The position numbers were made by a program, and so were the translations under genes. Below, in pieces: positions 8,089 through 16,400 of a stretch of 36,141 bases of DNA. Below the pieces are notes generated by a model, which was given only the letters and a program-made list of their open reading frames with translations, was not told where the DNA came from and searched no databases. The DNA lies in contig ONDC01000021.1 in assembly GCA_900316495.1 (NCBI GenBank), positions 1 through 36,141 on the forward strand, given 5' to 3'. How positions within the stretch are numbered: position 1 is the stretch's first letter; each line of letters starts with the position of its first letter. This stretch comes from an uncultured Eubacteriales bacterium (GTDB taxonomy: Bacteria > Bacillota > Clostridia > Oscillospirales > Acutalibacteraceae).

Positions 8089-10179
8089 ATGAAAAGCGTA
8101 CCCGAATATTTCGGCAGCATGGTATTCAACGATCAGAAGATGAAGGCGCGTCTGCCTCACGCCACCTACAAGGCGCTCAAAAAGACCGTCCAGAACGGCG
8201 AGCCGCTTGACATCAGCGTCGCCACCGCGGTAGCCAACGCCATGAAGGATTGGGCGGTGGAAATGGGCTGCACCCATTACACCCACTGGTTCCAGCCCAT
8301 GACAGGCGTCACCGCTGAGAAGCACGACAGCTTCATCGCACCCGACGGCGATCAGGTCATCATGGAATTCTCCGGCAAGGAGCTGATCAAGGGCGAGCCG
8401 GACGCGTCGAGCTTCCCCTCCGGCGGCATCCGCGCCACCTTCGAGGCGAGGGGCTACACCACATGGGATCCGACCTCTCCCGCCTTCATCCGCGACAAGA
8501 CATTATATATTCCCACCGCCTTCTGCTCCTACACAGGCGAGGTGCTGGACAAGAAAACACCCCTGCTGCGTTCGATGGAGCGCCTGAGCAATGTGGCGGT
8601 CAAGGTGCTGCACCTCTTCGGCAAGGAGGACGTCACCCGCGTCACCACGACGGTCGGTCCCGAACAGGAATACTTCCTCATTGACAAGAAGATGTACGAC
8701 GCGAGACCCGACCTCATCTTCACCGGACGCACGCTCTTCGGCGCGCCCGCGCCCAAGGGACAGGAGTTAGAGGATCACTACTTCGGCTCCATCAAAACGA
8801 GAGTCGCCGCCTTCATGAACGACCTTGACGAGGAGCTTTGGAAATTAGGCGTTCTCGCCAAGACCAAGCACAACGAGGTCGCGCCCTCGCAGCACGAGCT
8901 GGCGCCGATCTTCTCCACTTCCAATATCGCCACCGACCACAACGAGCTGACCATGGAGGTCATGAAAAAGACTGCCGAGAAGCACGGGCTTGTCTGCCTG
9001 CTGCACGAGAAGCCCTTCGCGGGAGTGAACGGCTCCGGCAAGCACAACAACTGGTCGATCGGCACCAACACCGGCGAGAATCTTCTTGATCCCGGCAAGA
9101 ATCCGGAGGACAATCTGCAGTTCCAGCTTTTCCTCGCCGCCGTCGTCAAGGCAGTGGACGAATACCAGGATCTGCTGAGAATCACCGTCGCCTCCGCTGG
9201 CAACGACCACAGACTCGGCGCGAACGAAGCGCCGCCCGCCATCATCTCGATGTATCTGGGCGACGATCTCGGCGCGCTGGTGGACGCGATCATCGACGGC
9301 AGGGAATACAAGAGCGTCGGCAAGTCCGACATGCTCACCGGCGTGGACGTGCTGCCCGACTTCAAGAAGGACACCTCCGACCGCAACCGCACCTCGCCCT
9401 TTGCCTTCACCGGCAACAAGTTTGAATTCCGCGCCCTTGGTTCCTCGCTCAACATCGGCTGCCCCAACTACATGCTCAACACCATGGTAGCCGAAGAGCT
9501 GAGCCAGTTCTACGACGTGCTCAAGAGCGCGGACGATCTGGACGAAACCGTGAAGGAGCTTGTCAGGAAGGTATTCACCGAGCATAAGAGAATCATCTTC
9601 AACGGCGACAACTATTCCGCCGAATGGGTGGAGGAAGCCGCACGCCGCGGGCTCTGCAACTTCCGTTCGCTGCCCGAGGCCATGGCGCACTACATCGACC
9701 AGAAGAACATCGACCTTTTCGTGAAGAACGGCATTGTCTCCGAAGCCGAGATCAAGGCGCGTTATGAGATCGAGTTAGAGCATTACGTCAAGCAGCTCCA
9801 CATCGAAGCCCTGACCATGATCGACATGGCACAGAAGAACATCACGCCGGCGGTCAGCGCCTTTGTCGGCAAGCTCACCGAAACCGCCCTTTCCAAGAAG
9901 GCGCTCAGCGAATCGGTTTCGGTTTACGCCGAAACATCGCTCATCGAAGAGCTTTCCGAACTTCTGGAGTCATTTGTCAAGAAGACAGCCGACCTTGAAA
10001 GCGCTGTCGAGGGCGCAAAGAAATTCGACGGCGACAACTTAGCGCAGGCGACCTATTACAGAGAAGTCGTGTTCACCGAGATGGGCAGTCTCCGCGAGCT
10101 GGGCGACGCGATGGAGCGCAAGACCTCCGCACAGTACTGGCCCTATCCCTCCTACGGAGAGATCCTCTTCGGAGTTTGA
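8089..10179 (+). CDS. glnN: Glutamine synthetase type III
   Basis: Makes glutamine from glutamate, ammonium and ATP; the first half of the GS-GOGAT cycle with divergent gltBD. At 696 residues it is the large type III form rather than the ~440-residue GlnA. Type III features include the early stretch [13 protein letters not shown], the substrate-site motif [10 protein letters not shown] (about 190-199), the metal/glutamate region [14 protein letters not shown] (about 260-273) and the ATP loop [14 protein letters not shown] (about 314). A long helical C-terminal extension is typical of the class. The ATG at 8089 follows GAGGAGAGATTTTTT. Transcription comes from the strong promoter at 7952-7980 through a structured leader. 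No GlnR or TnrA gene lies in the window, so control is probably by the leader or a distant regulator. Confidence 0.97.
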   Translation: MKSVPEYFGSMVFNDQKMKARLPHATYKALKKTVQNGEPLDISVATAVANAMKDWAVEMGCTHYTHWFQPMTGVTAEKHDSFIAPDGDQVIMEFSGKELIKGEPDASSFPSGGIRATFEARGYTTWDPTSPAFIRDKTLYIPTAFCSYTGEVLDKKTPLLRSMERLSNVAVKVLHLFGKEDVTRVTTTVGPEQEYFLIDKKMYDARPDLIFTGRTLFGAPAPKGQELEDHYFGSIKTRVAAFMNDLDEELWKLGVLAKTKHNEVAPSQHELAPIFSTSNIATDHNELTMEVMKKTAEKHGLVCLLHEKPFAGVNGSGKHNNWSIGTNTGENLLDPGKNPEDNLQFQLFLAAVVKAVDEYQDLLRITVASAGNDHRLGANEAPPAIISMYLGDDLGALVDAIIDGREYKSVGKSDMLTGVDVLPDFKKDTSDRNRTSPFAFTGNKFEFRALGSSLNIGCPNYMLNTMVAEELSQFYDVLKSADDLDETVKELVRKVFTEHKRIIFNGDNYSAEWVEEAARRGLCNFRSLPEAMAHYIDQKNIDLFVKNGIVSEAEIKARYEIELEHYVKQLHIEALTMIDMAQKNITPAVSAFVGKLTETALSKKALSESVSVYAETSLIEELSELLESFVKKTADLESAVEGAKKFDGDNLAQATYYREVVFTEMGSLRELGDAMERKTSAQYWPYPSYGEILFGV

Positions 10180-10200
10180 TTTCAGGGAGAAGGATAAATA

Positions 10201-10255
10201 ATATTGCGCAGCAATATATCATGTCGCGAACGCGATATATCATTTTCACGACGTG
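10201..10255. repeat. Intergenic tandem-hairpin repeat with ATATATCAT units
   Basis: ATATTGC-GCA-GCAATAT (10201-10217) is a perfect hairpin. The 9-mer ATATATCAT occurs at 10214-10222 and again at 10235-10243, with the palindrome TCGCGAACGCGA between the two. CACGACGTG follows at 10247-10255. The pattern of short hairpins separated by ATATATCAT suggests a repetitive intergenic element. No ORF or transposase accompanies it. Confidence 0.6.
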
Positions 10256-10268
10256 GTTTCTCCAAGGA

Positions 10269-10324
10269 TAACGGTTCCTCTTATCGGTATAGTCAGATAA
10301 CCGTTACTTTCTCCTTTATTTTTT
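10269..10324 (+). terminator. Intrinsic terminator after glnN
   Basis: TAACGGTT (10269-10276) pairs perfectly with AACCGTTA (10299-10306) around a 22-base loop. It is followed by CTTTCTCCTTTATTTTTT. The site is 90 bases past the glnN stop and separates it from amtB, so amtB probably has its own promoter. Confidence 0.75.
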
Positions 10325-10342
10325 CCATTTATCCGTCATATG

Positions 10343-10370
10343 TTGCTTGAACAACTGACAACTGCATAAA
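10343..10370 (+). promoter_or_regulatory. Possible promoter for amtB
   Basis: TTGCTT (10343-10348) and CATAAA (10365-10370) are 16 bases apart, each matching the sigma-A consensus at four of six positions. The predicted start lies near the first base of the leader hairpin, the same geometry as glnN. This is weaker than the other promoters in the window and may need activation. Confidence 0.4.
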
Positions 10371-10376
10371 TTCTGT

Positions 10377-10435
10377 CAAAGGCGGCAGATACTTCGTGAA
10401 CGGGAATGGCGTCACGGGTATCTGCCTTCTTTTAT
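10377..10435 (+). promoter_or_regulatory. Leader hairpin/attenuator of amtB
   Basis: GGCAGATAC (10384-10392) pairs perfectly with GTATCTGCC (10418-10426). Inside it CGTGA (10395-10399) pairs with TCACG (10412-10416). The 3' arm is followed by TTCTTTTAT, so the structure reads as an intrinsic terminator between the start site and the gene. It starts CAAAGGCG, like the glnN hairpin, and ends 38 nt before the AUG. The stem sequences differ while the two flanks are kept, which suggests that structure and flanks are what matters. Antitermination under nitrogen limitation is an inference. Confidence 0.62.
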
Positions 10436-10468
10436 AAAGTATATTTTTGATCGAGGAGATGGTCATTT

Positions 10469-12229
10469 ATGAATGACGCTGTAAGAGAATATGTCGCGCA
10501 GGCGACGTCAGAACAACTGTTCGCCGTGTGGTTCCTCATCGGAGCCGCGCTGGTTTTCTGGATGCAGGCGGGCTTCGCCATGGTGGAGGCGGGCTTCACC
10601 CGCGCCAAGAACACCGGCAACATCATCATGAAAAACCTGATGGATTTCTGTATCGGCACCGTCGTGTTCATCCTCATCGGCTTCGGACTGCTGCTGGGCG
10701 AGGACTGCGTCGGACTGATCGGTAAGCCGGGGTTTGACATTTTTACATCGTACGCAAGCTTTGATTTTTCCAACTTTGTCTTTAACCTTGTTTTCTGTGC
10801 GACCACCGCGACCATTGTTTCGGGCGCGATGGCGGAACGCACGAAATTTCTCTCCTACTGTGTGTACTCCGGCGTGATCTCCGCGCTGATCTACCCGATC
10901 GAGGCGCACTGGATCTGGGGCGGCGGCTGGCTGAGCAGGCTCGGCTTCCACGACTTCGCCGGTTCCTGCGCCATCCATATGGTCGGCGGCATCTCCGCCC
11001 TCATCGGCGCGAAGATCCTCGGAGCGCGCATAGGCAAATTCAACCGTGACGCGGAGGGCAACGTCACCAAGGTCAACGCCTTCCCCGGACACAACATCGC
11101 GCTCGGCGCGCTGGGCGTTTTCATCCTCTGGCTGGGCTGGTACGGCTTCAACGGCGCCGCCGCGACCTCGGTGGAGCAGCTCGGCTCGGTATTCCTGACC
11201 ACGACCGTCGCGCCCGCTGTGGCGACCGTCGTCTGCATGATCTTCACATGGCTCAAATACGGCAAGCCGGACGTCAGCATGTGTCTGAACGCCTCCCTCG
11301 CGGGACTGGTGGCGATCACAGCCCCCTGTGACGTCACCGACGCGTTCGGCGCCATTATCATCGGCGCGGTCGCGGGCGTTCTCGTGGTATTTGGCGTGTG
11401 GCTGCTCGATCACAAGCTGCGCATCGACGACCCTGTCGGCGCGGTTGCCGTCCACATGATGAACGGCATCTGGGGTACGCTTTCGGTCGGTCTTTTCGCC
11501 ACCGATGCCGCCCCCGGTTATTCCATCGCCGACGCAAGCGGTCACAAGTTAGTGGGTCTTTTCTACGGCGGCGGATTCAAGCTGATGGGTCTGCAGCTGC
11601 TGGGCTTTGTGTCTGTCGCAGCGTGGACAGCAATCACCATCACGATAACCTTCCTGCTCATCCGCAAGCTCTTGGGTCTGCGCGTCTCCCGTGATGAAGA
11701 AGTTCAGGGTCTGGACGCAACCGAGCACGGCATGCCCTCCGCCTATGCCGGCTTTGCCATGACGCCCGAATACGTGGAGGAGGGCGAAGCGCCAGTGGTT
11801 GTCTCGGGCGATATACCCGCCGCCGAAGCGGTGACAGTCAGCAAGGTTCCGTCCTTTGTCGAGGAAGGCAGACCCAAGATCACCAAGGTGGAGATTGTCT
11901 GCAAGGAAGCCCGTCTCGAACCCTTGAAGAACGCCATGATGGGCATCGGCATCACGGGCATGACGGTTTCTCACGTTCTCGGCTGCGGCGCGCAGAAGGG
12001 CAAGCCGGAATACTACCGCGGCGTCCAGATCGAAGCCAGCCTGCTGCCGAAGGTGCAGGTAGACATCGTGGTGTGTGCGGTGCCGGTCGCCTCGGTCATC
12101 GAGACCGCCAAGAAGGTACTCTACACGGGACACATCGGCGACGGCAAGATCTTCGTCTATGACGTGGAGGACGTTGTCAAGGTTCGCACAGGCGAGACGG
12201 GCTACGACGCCATGCAGGACGTTGAGTAA
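10469..12229 (+). CDS. Ammonium transporter with fused C-terminal PII (GlnB/GlnK) domain
   Basis: Residues 1 to about 430 form an Amt/MEP/Rh channel, with FWMQAGFAMVEAGFTRAKNT near the start, ATIVSGAMAER, and the pore histidine pair at His170 (AIHMVGG) and His329 (AVHMMNG). After a roughly 40-residue linker, residues 470-586 form a full PII domain. It has VLGCGAQKG (the ATP/2-oxoglutarate site, like GlnK GFGRQKG), T-loop EYYRG with Tyr516 at the position uridylylated in enteric PII, LPKVQVDIVV, and B-loop TGHIGDGKIFV, ending VRTGETGY. PII normally is a separate trimer that plugs the Amt trimer from the cytoplasm; here the plug is tethered. RBS is GAGGAGATGG. A terminator follows, so the gene is monocistronic. 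It is not a simple read-through, as linker and both domains are in one frame. Confidence 0.96.
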   Translation: MNDAVREYVAQATSEQLFAVWFLIGAALVFWMQAGFAMVEAGFTRAKNTGNIIMKNLMDFCIGTVVFILIGFGLLLGEDCVGLIGKPGFDIFTSYASFDFSNFVFNLVFCATTATIVSGAMAERTKFLSYCVYSGVISALIYPIEAHWIWGGGWLSRLGFHDFAGSCAIHMVGGISALIGAKILGARIGKFNRDAEGNVTKVNAFPGHNIALGALGVFILWLGWYGFNGAAATSVEQLGSVFLTTTVAPAVATVVCMIFTWLKYGKPDVSMCLNASLAGLVAITAPCDVTDAFGAIIIGAVAGVLVVFGVWLLDHKLRIDDPVGAVAVHMMNGIWGTLSVGLFATDAAPGYSIADASGHKLVGLFYGGGFKLMGLQLLGFVSVAAWTAITITITFLLIRKLLGLRVSRDEEVQGLDATEHGMPSAYAGFAMTPEYVEEGEAPVVVSGDIPAAEAVTVSKVPSFVEEGRPKITKVEIVCKEARLEPLKNAMMGIGITGMTVSHVLGCGAQKGKPEYYRGVQIEASLLPKVQVDIVVCAVPVASVIETAKKVLYTGHIGDGKIFVYDVEDVVKVRTGETGYDAMQDVE

Positions 12230-12273
12230 CTCAGATCATCACCATCACATAAGATAAAAGCCATTTTAATCAA

Positions 12274-12318
12274 AAAAATCCCGGAATGTGTCATATCACT
12301 GAGCATTCCGGGATTTTT
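12274..12318 (+). terminator. Strong intrinsic terminator after amtB
   Basis: AAAAATCCCGGAATG (12274-12288) is fully complementary to CATTCCGGGATTTTT (12304-12318), with a 15-base loop. The A-run on one side and T-run on the other let it work in both directions. It could therefore also end minus-strand transcripts coming from upp. Confidence 0.9.
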
Positions 12319-12487
12319 ATGTTATAATCTGAAAAGAAAAAAGGGAAAAAAGGATTCCAAAAAAAACGAAAAAAAGTGACGGTATTGCAAGAGCCGAGAC
12401 GTATTGATTATGTAAGAGGATTACTTACAGGCTGATAAGCAGTCTGAATTATATCAAATAATCTGAAGAAGCAGGAGGTTTATACGC

Positions 12488-12856
12488 ATGAGTGACGCAG
12501 AGGTTATCAAAAAGTACGGGGCGTTGGTCAATTACATAGCATGTTCGAGAACCACACAGCCATCTGACGCGGAGGACGTATTTCAGGAGGTGTTTCTGAA
12601 ATACGTCGAAAAGCACCCAAAATTCAAGAACGAAAAGCACGCGAAGGCATGGTTCATACGTGTCACAATCAATACGGCTACGAGCCTGTACCGCAAACAC
12701 AGCTACGCAACGCGGGAGAGCTTTGATGAGGAACAAATGAAATGTCAACAGCCCAAGCATCGTACCGTAGCAAATGACGGACAGATCCTTATTTCGTGCC
12801 GAAGATTCTGTCGCCAGCGTCGCCCAGACCGGGGACGATGTAGGCATTCTCGTTGA
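12488..12856 (+). pseudogene. Truncated ECF sigma factor (region 2 only)
   Basis: A good RBS (AGGAGG, 12473-12478) precedes an ATG whose product opens like an ECF sigma-70 factor. DAEDVFQEVFLKYV (about 27-40) matches region 2.2 and HAKAWFIRVTINTATSLYRK (about 54-73) matches region 2.3/2.4. A normal member is about 160-180 residues with a region 4 helix-turn-helix. Here the homology stops near residue 96, around 12775. The frame then runs antisense through the 3' end of upp to a stop at 12854-12856, giving a low-complexity Arg/Cys tail. Region 4, needed for -35 recognition, is missing, so it is probably a remnant. A short expressed fragment cannot be excluded. Bases 12319-12487 hold only A-rich DNA and the RBS. 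Confidence 0.72.
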
Positions 12857-13364
12857 GATGGTCGTCGAGGTTGCCGACGTAGATGTCTATGTCGGGGTGA
12901 GCCTCCCTGAGGGCTTCCAATCCCTCGGGCGCGGCGATAATGCACATGAATTTGATATTGGTGCAGCCCTTCGCCTTGATAAAATCCACTGCCTGAATCG
13001 CCGATCCGCCGGTGGCGAGCATCGGGTCGGGCAGGATGACAAGACGTTCGTCGATATGCTCCGGCAGCTTGCAGTAGTATTCGTGCGGCTCGTGGGTGAC
13101 CTCGTCGCGGTAGAGTCCGATGTGTCCGACCTTCGCGGTGGGCACAAGGGCGAGTATGCCGTTGACCATGCCCAGACCCGCCCGGAGAATCGGCACGACC
13201 GCCAGCTTCTTGCCCCAGATCATCGGCTGCATGGATTCGGCGACGGGACTCTTGACCGGCACAAGCTCGGTCGGCAGGTCGCGCAGGGCTTCATAGCCCA
13301 TCAGCATGGCGATTTCCTCCGCCAGCACACGGAAGTCCTTGGTTCCCGTGCGTTCGTCCCGCAT
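12789..13364 (-). CDS. upp: Uracil phosphoribosyltransferase, N-terminally truncated
   Basis: Pyrimidine salvage enzyme converting uracil and PRPP to UMP. The 191 residues contain [14 protein letters not shown], the PRPP loop [13 protein letters not shown] and the conserved C-terminus [13 protein letters not shown]. Family members are about 208 residues and begin with a strand plus HPLxxHKL before LMR(D/E). Here the frame starts at exactly that MRD, and a TGA lies two codons upstream (TGA AGG CTC ATG). The 66 bases between this start and smc are tandem repeat with no trace of the missing 17 codons in any frame. Only a weak AAGG site precedes the ATG. The active-site half is intact, but loss of the N-terminal segment may affect assembly. 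Placed downstream of smc on the same strand. Confidence 0.85.
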   Translation of the reverse strand: MRDERTGTKDFRVLAEEIAMLMGYEALRDLPTELVPVKSPVAESMQPMIWGKKLAVVPILRAGLGMVNGILALVPTAKVGHIGLYRDEVTHEPHEYYCKLPEHIDERLVILPDPMLATGGSAIQAVDFIKAKGCTNIKFMCIIAAPEGLEALREAHPDIDIYVGNLDDHLNENAYIVPGLGDAGDRIFGTK

Positions 13365-13377
13365 GAGCCTTCAATAT

Positions 13378-13433
13378 TAGCGATTAGCTGCTAGCTGCCA
13401 ACTGTTAGCTGCCAACTGCCAACTGCTAATCTA
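13378..13433. repeat. Short tandem repeat between smc and upp
   Basis: TAGCTGCCAACTG occurs at 13392-13404 and 13406-13418. Partial copies lie on both sides (TAGCTGC at 13385-13391, CCAACTG at 13419-13425). The array fills the gap between the smc stop and the truncated start of upp. It is too short and too regular in base composition to be CRISPR. Confidence 0.75.
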
Positions 13434-16400
13434 ATTTACACCCAGCTTGTCGCTGATCTCGTCGATCTTCAGCTCCAACAGCTTGGAAACACCGTCCTGC
13501 TGCATGGTCACGCCGTAGATCATGTTGGCGACCTCCATCGTGCCGCGGCGGTGGGTGATGATAATGTACTGGGTCGAATCGCTCATCCGGCGGCAGTATT
13601 CCGCGATGTTGTCCACATTGCGCTCGTCCAGCGCCGAGTCTATCTCGTCCAGAATACAGAAGGGCGAGGGATTGACCTTCATGATCGCAAAGTAGATGGC
13701 AACCGCGATGACGGTCTTCTCGCCGCCGCTGAAAAGGTCGATGTTCTTGATGGTCTTGCCGGGGGGCTGCGCGTGAATTTCGATGCCGCAGTTCAGCACG
13801 TCGTTCCGGTCGGTCAGCTCTAAACATCCGCTGCCGCCGCCGAAAAGCTCGGTGAAGATCACCTTGAAGTGTCTGTTGATTTCGTCGAATTTGAGGACGA
13901 AAAGCTCCTTCATCTGCTGCGTCAGCGTTTCAATCAGCTTGTTCAGCTCGGCTTTGGACTTCTGCACGTCCGTGATCTGCGTCTTGTACATGGTGTATTT
14001 CTCGAATACCTCCTTGTACTCCTCGATCGCGCCTAAATTGACCGGTTCCAGACGCTTCATCTGTCCGCGAAGCTCCTTGACCTTCTTCTCGGATTCGCGG
14101 AGATTCTCGGCGGGGTCGAACTGCTCCTGCGCTTCTCTGCGTGTGAGATTGTATTCCTCAAAGAGTTTCTGGATGATGAGGTCATACTCCTTCTGAGCTG
14201 CCGTCCGGCGTTCCTCCAATCGGGTAAGCTCTCCGGTGATCTTTTCCCTGTCGGCTGATTTCTCCTTGGAAAGGGCGCGAAGATCGTGTATCTCCCTCTC
14301 GGCTTGTTCCCGCTTGACGGCAAGCTCCGCCATTCCGTCCTTTGAGGCTGCCGCTTCAAGGCGGTTGTTCTCGGCGGTCTCACGCATCTGCTTCGCCGTT
14401 TCTGTGGTCTCTGTATTCAGCGTTTCCAGCTCGGCTATCTCGGTTTTCATGCTCTCCACGCGCTGTTCCTGCTGCCCTCTGCGTTTTTCCGCTTCGGTGA
14501 TGGAATTTTCCGCCGCTTCAATGTCCTTGGACAGCGCCATGACGCTCATTCCGGTATCGCTGAGCTTTGATGACAGTTCCTCGCGCTTTCTGGCTTTTTC
14601 GGCGCGGATATTGCCTACGCCGGAGATCTCCTGCTCGACTGAGGCAAGCTGTTCGCCGAGTTCAAATACTTCCTTCTGCGCCGACTGAATCTTCTGCGCA
14701 AGGGCTTCTGTGCGTTCACCGGCGCTGCCGCGTTCGCTTGTGAGACGCTCTACTTCTGATGTAAGGGTTTCAAGGTTTGCCGAGACATTTTTAAGATCGG
14801 TCTCAAACCTGACCTTATCATTTCCGACAATCGTGCGCTTTTCGTCGTTTTCCCTCAGCTTCGCCTTGACCTCGCCTGCCTGTGCTTCCAGCTCAGTGAA
14901 TTTTTCTTTCAGCTTGCGACTGCTTTCCATGCAGTTGGCAGCTTTTTTGCGCAGGGCTTCTATTTCGCCCTTTCGGGCGAGCAGACCTGTGTTCTTGGCA
15001 AGCGAACCGCCGGTCAGCGAACCGCCCGCGTTGATGACCTGCCCGTCAAGGGTGACAATGCGGAAACGGTAGCCGTATCTGCGAGCCATATTCACCGCGT
15101 TGTCGATATTGTCAACAATACATATCTTACCGAGAACGTTAGAGATGATGTTGGAATATTTCGGGTCGTACTTCACCAGTCCGGAGGCAATGCCGACATA
15201 TCCCTCGCAGCCTTCCAGCCCGCTCTCGTTGAATTTCGACGGTTTGATGGTGGTGAGCGGCAGGAAGGTGGCGCGTCCGGCTCTGTTCTGTTTGAGCTGT
15301 TCAATCGCGCGTTTCGCGTCGTCCTCGTTGTCCACGACGATATTCTGCATATTGCCCCCGAGGGCAATTTCAACGGCGGTGGCGTACTCGTTCGGCACGT
15401 CGATGAGACGGGAAACGGGACCGTGAATGCCCTTTAATGCGCCGCTTTCCGCCATTTTCATAACCGAACGGACGCTGCCGGCAAAGCCCTCCATGCTTCT
15501 TTCCAGGTCCTCCAAAATACGCGCCTTGCGCTCGTGCCCCTTCGCGTCAAGCTCCTCGTTTTCGCTGTCCCGCCTGACCTGCGCTCCCTGCTGACGAAGC
15601 AACTGAAGTCTGTCGCCCAACAGATGGTTTTCTTCCTCTAACTCGGCAATACGTTCGTCTGCGCCCTGAATGGCTTCCTTGGTGAGCTTTTCGCTCTCTG
15701 CCAGCTTTTCGATCTCGCCCTGTCTGCGTTCGATCTCGCTGTCCACATTCTCCATGCGAACAGATATTTCATTCATCTGCGACTGAGCGGACGCCATTTC
15801 CACCTGCGCCCATGAAATGTGATTGGTGATCTCGGTACGCCGGGTCGTCAGCGCGCCGATCTGCTCGTTGAATCCGCTGTCGTCGGTGCGCAGTTCTTCA
15901 AGCTGCTCCCTGAGCTGACCGGCGAGCGTTTCCTTCTCTGAGAGGGTTTCCCTCTTGGCGGCAATTTCACGCTGCTTCTGCTCGATCTCCCGCTGAATAA
16001 GGTCGCCTGTCGCCTTGTATTCCTCAATGTCGGCTTTCAGACGTTCCACACGTTCGGAACGGTGGGTGATGTCGTTTTCTAAAACAGCCGCTTCACCGTC
16101 TATGCGAGCCGCGGATTCTTCCAGCTCGGCGGAATGCCGCATCTGCTCGTCACGTTTCATGGCAAGCTGGTTGCTGTACTGGAATTTTGCCTCTATCTCT
16201 GCTTCGGTTTCTTCGATGGCTTTGTCTATCTGTTCCTGCTGACTGCGGGCGAGGGTTTCCTTGTAGTCCCAGTCGCGGAGCTGTGCGCCGGATTTGTCGA
16301 GCGTGGCAAGCCACAAGCCGATTTCTATATTCTTCTTCTGCTCCATCAGCTCCATGTACTTTTTTGCCTTTTCGGATTCCTTGCGCAGCGGCTCGACGCG

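Noticed and set aside
10343..10370. Extended -10 promoter (TGnTATAAT) for amtB
   Set aside because: The TG is followed by ATAAAT in that register, which is a poor -10; only the ordinary TTGCTT/CATAAA reading is retained, at low confidence.
12449..12847. 132-codon minus-strand frame opposite the sigma fragment
   Set aside because: It overlaps a frame with clear sigma region 2 homology and an excellent RBS, and has no homology itself.
13378..13433. CRISPR array
   Set aside because: Units are 13-14 bp, directly adjacent and without unique spacers; no cas genes are present.
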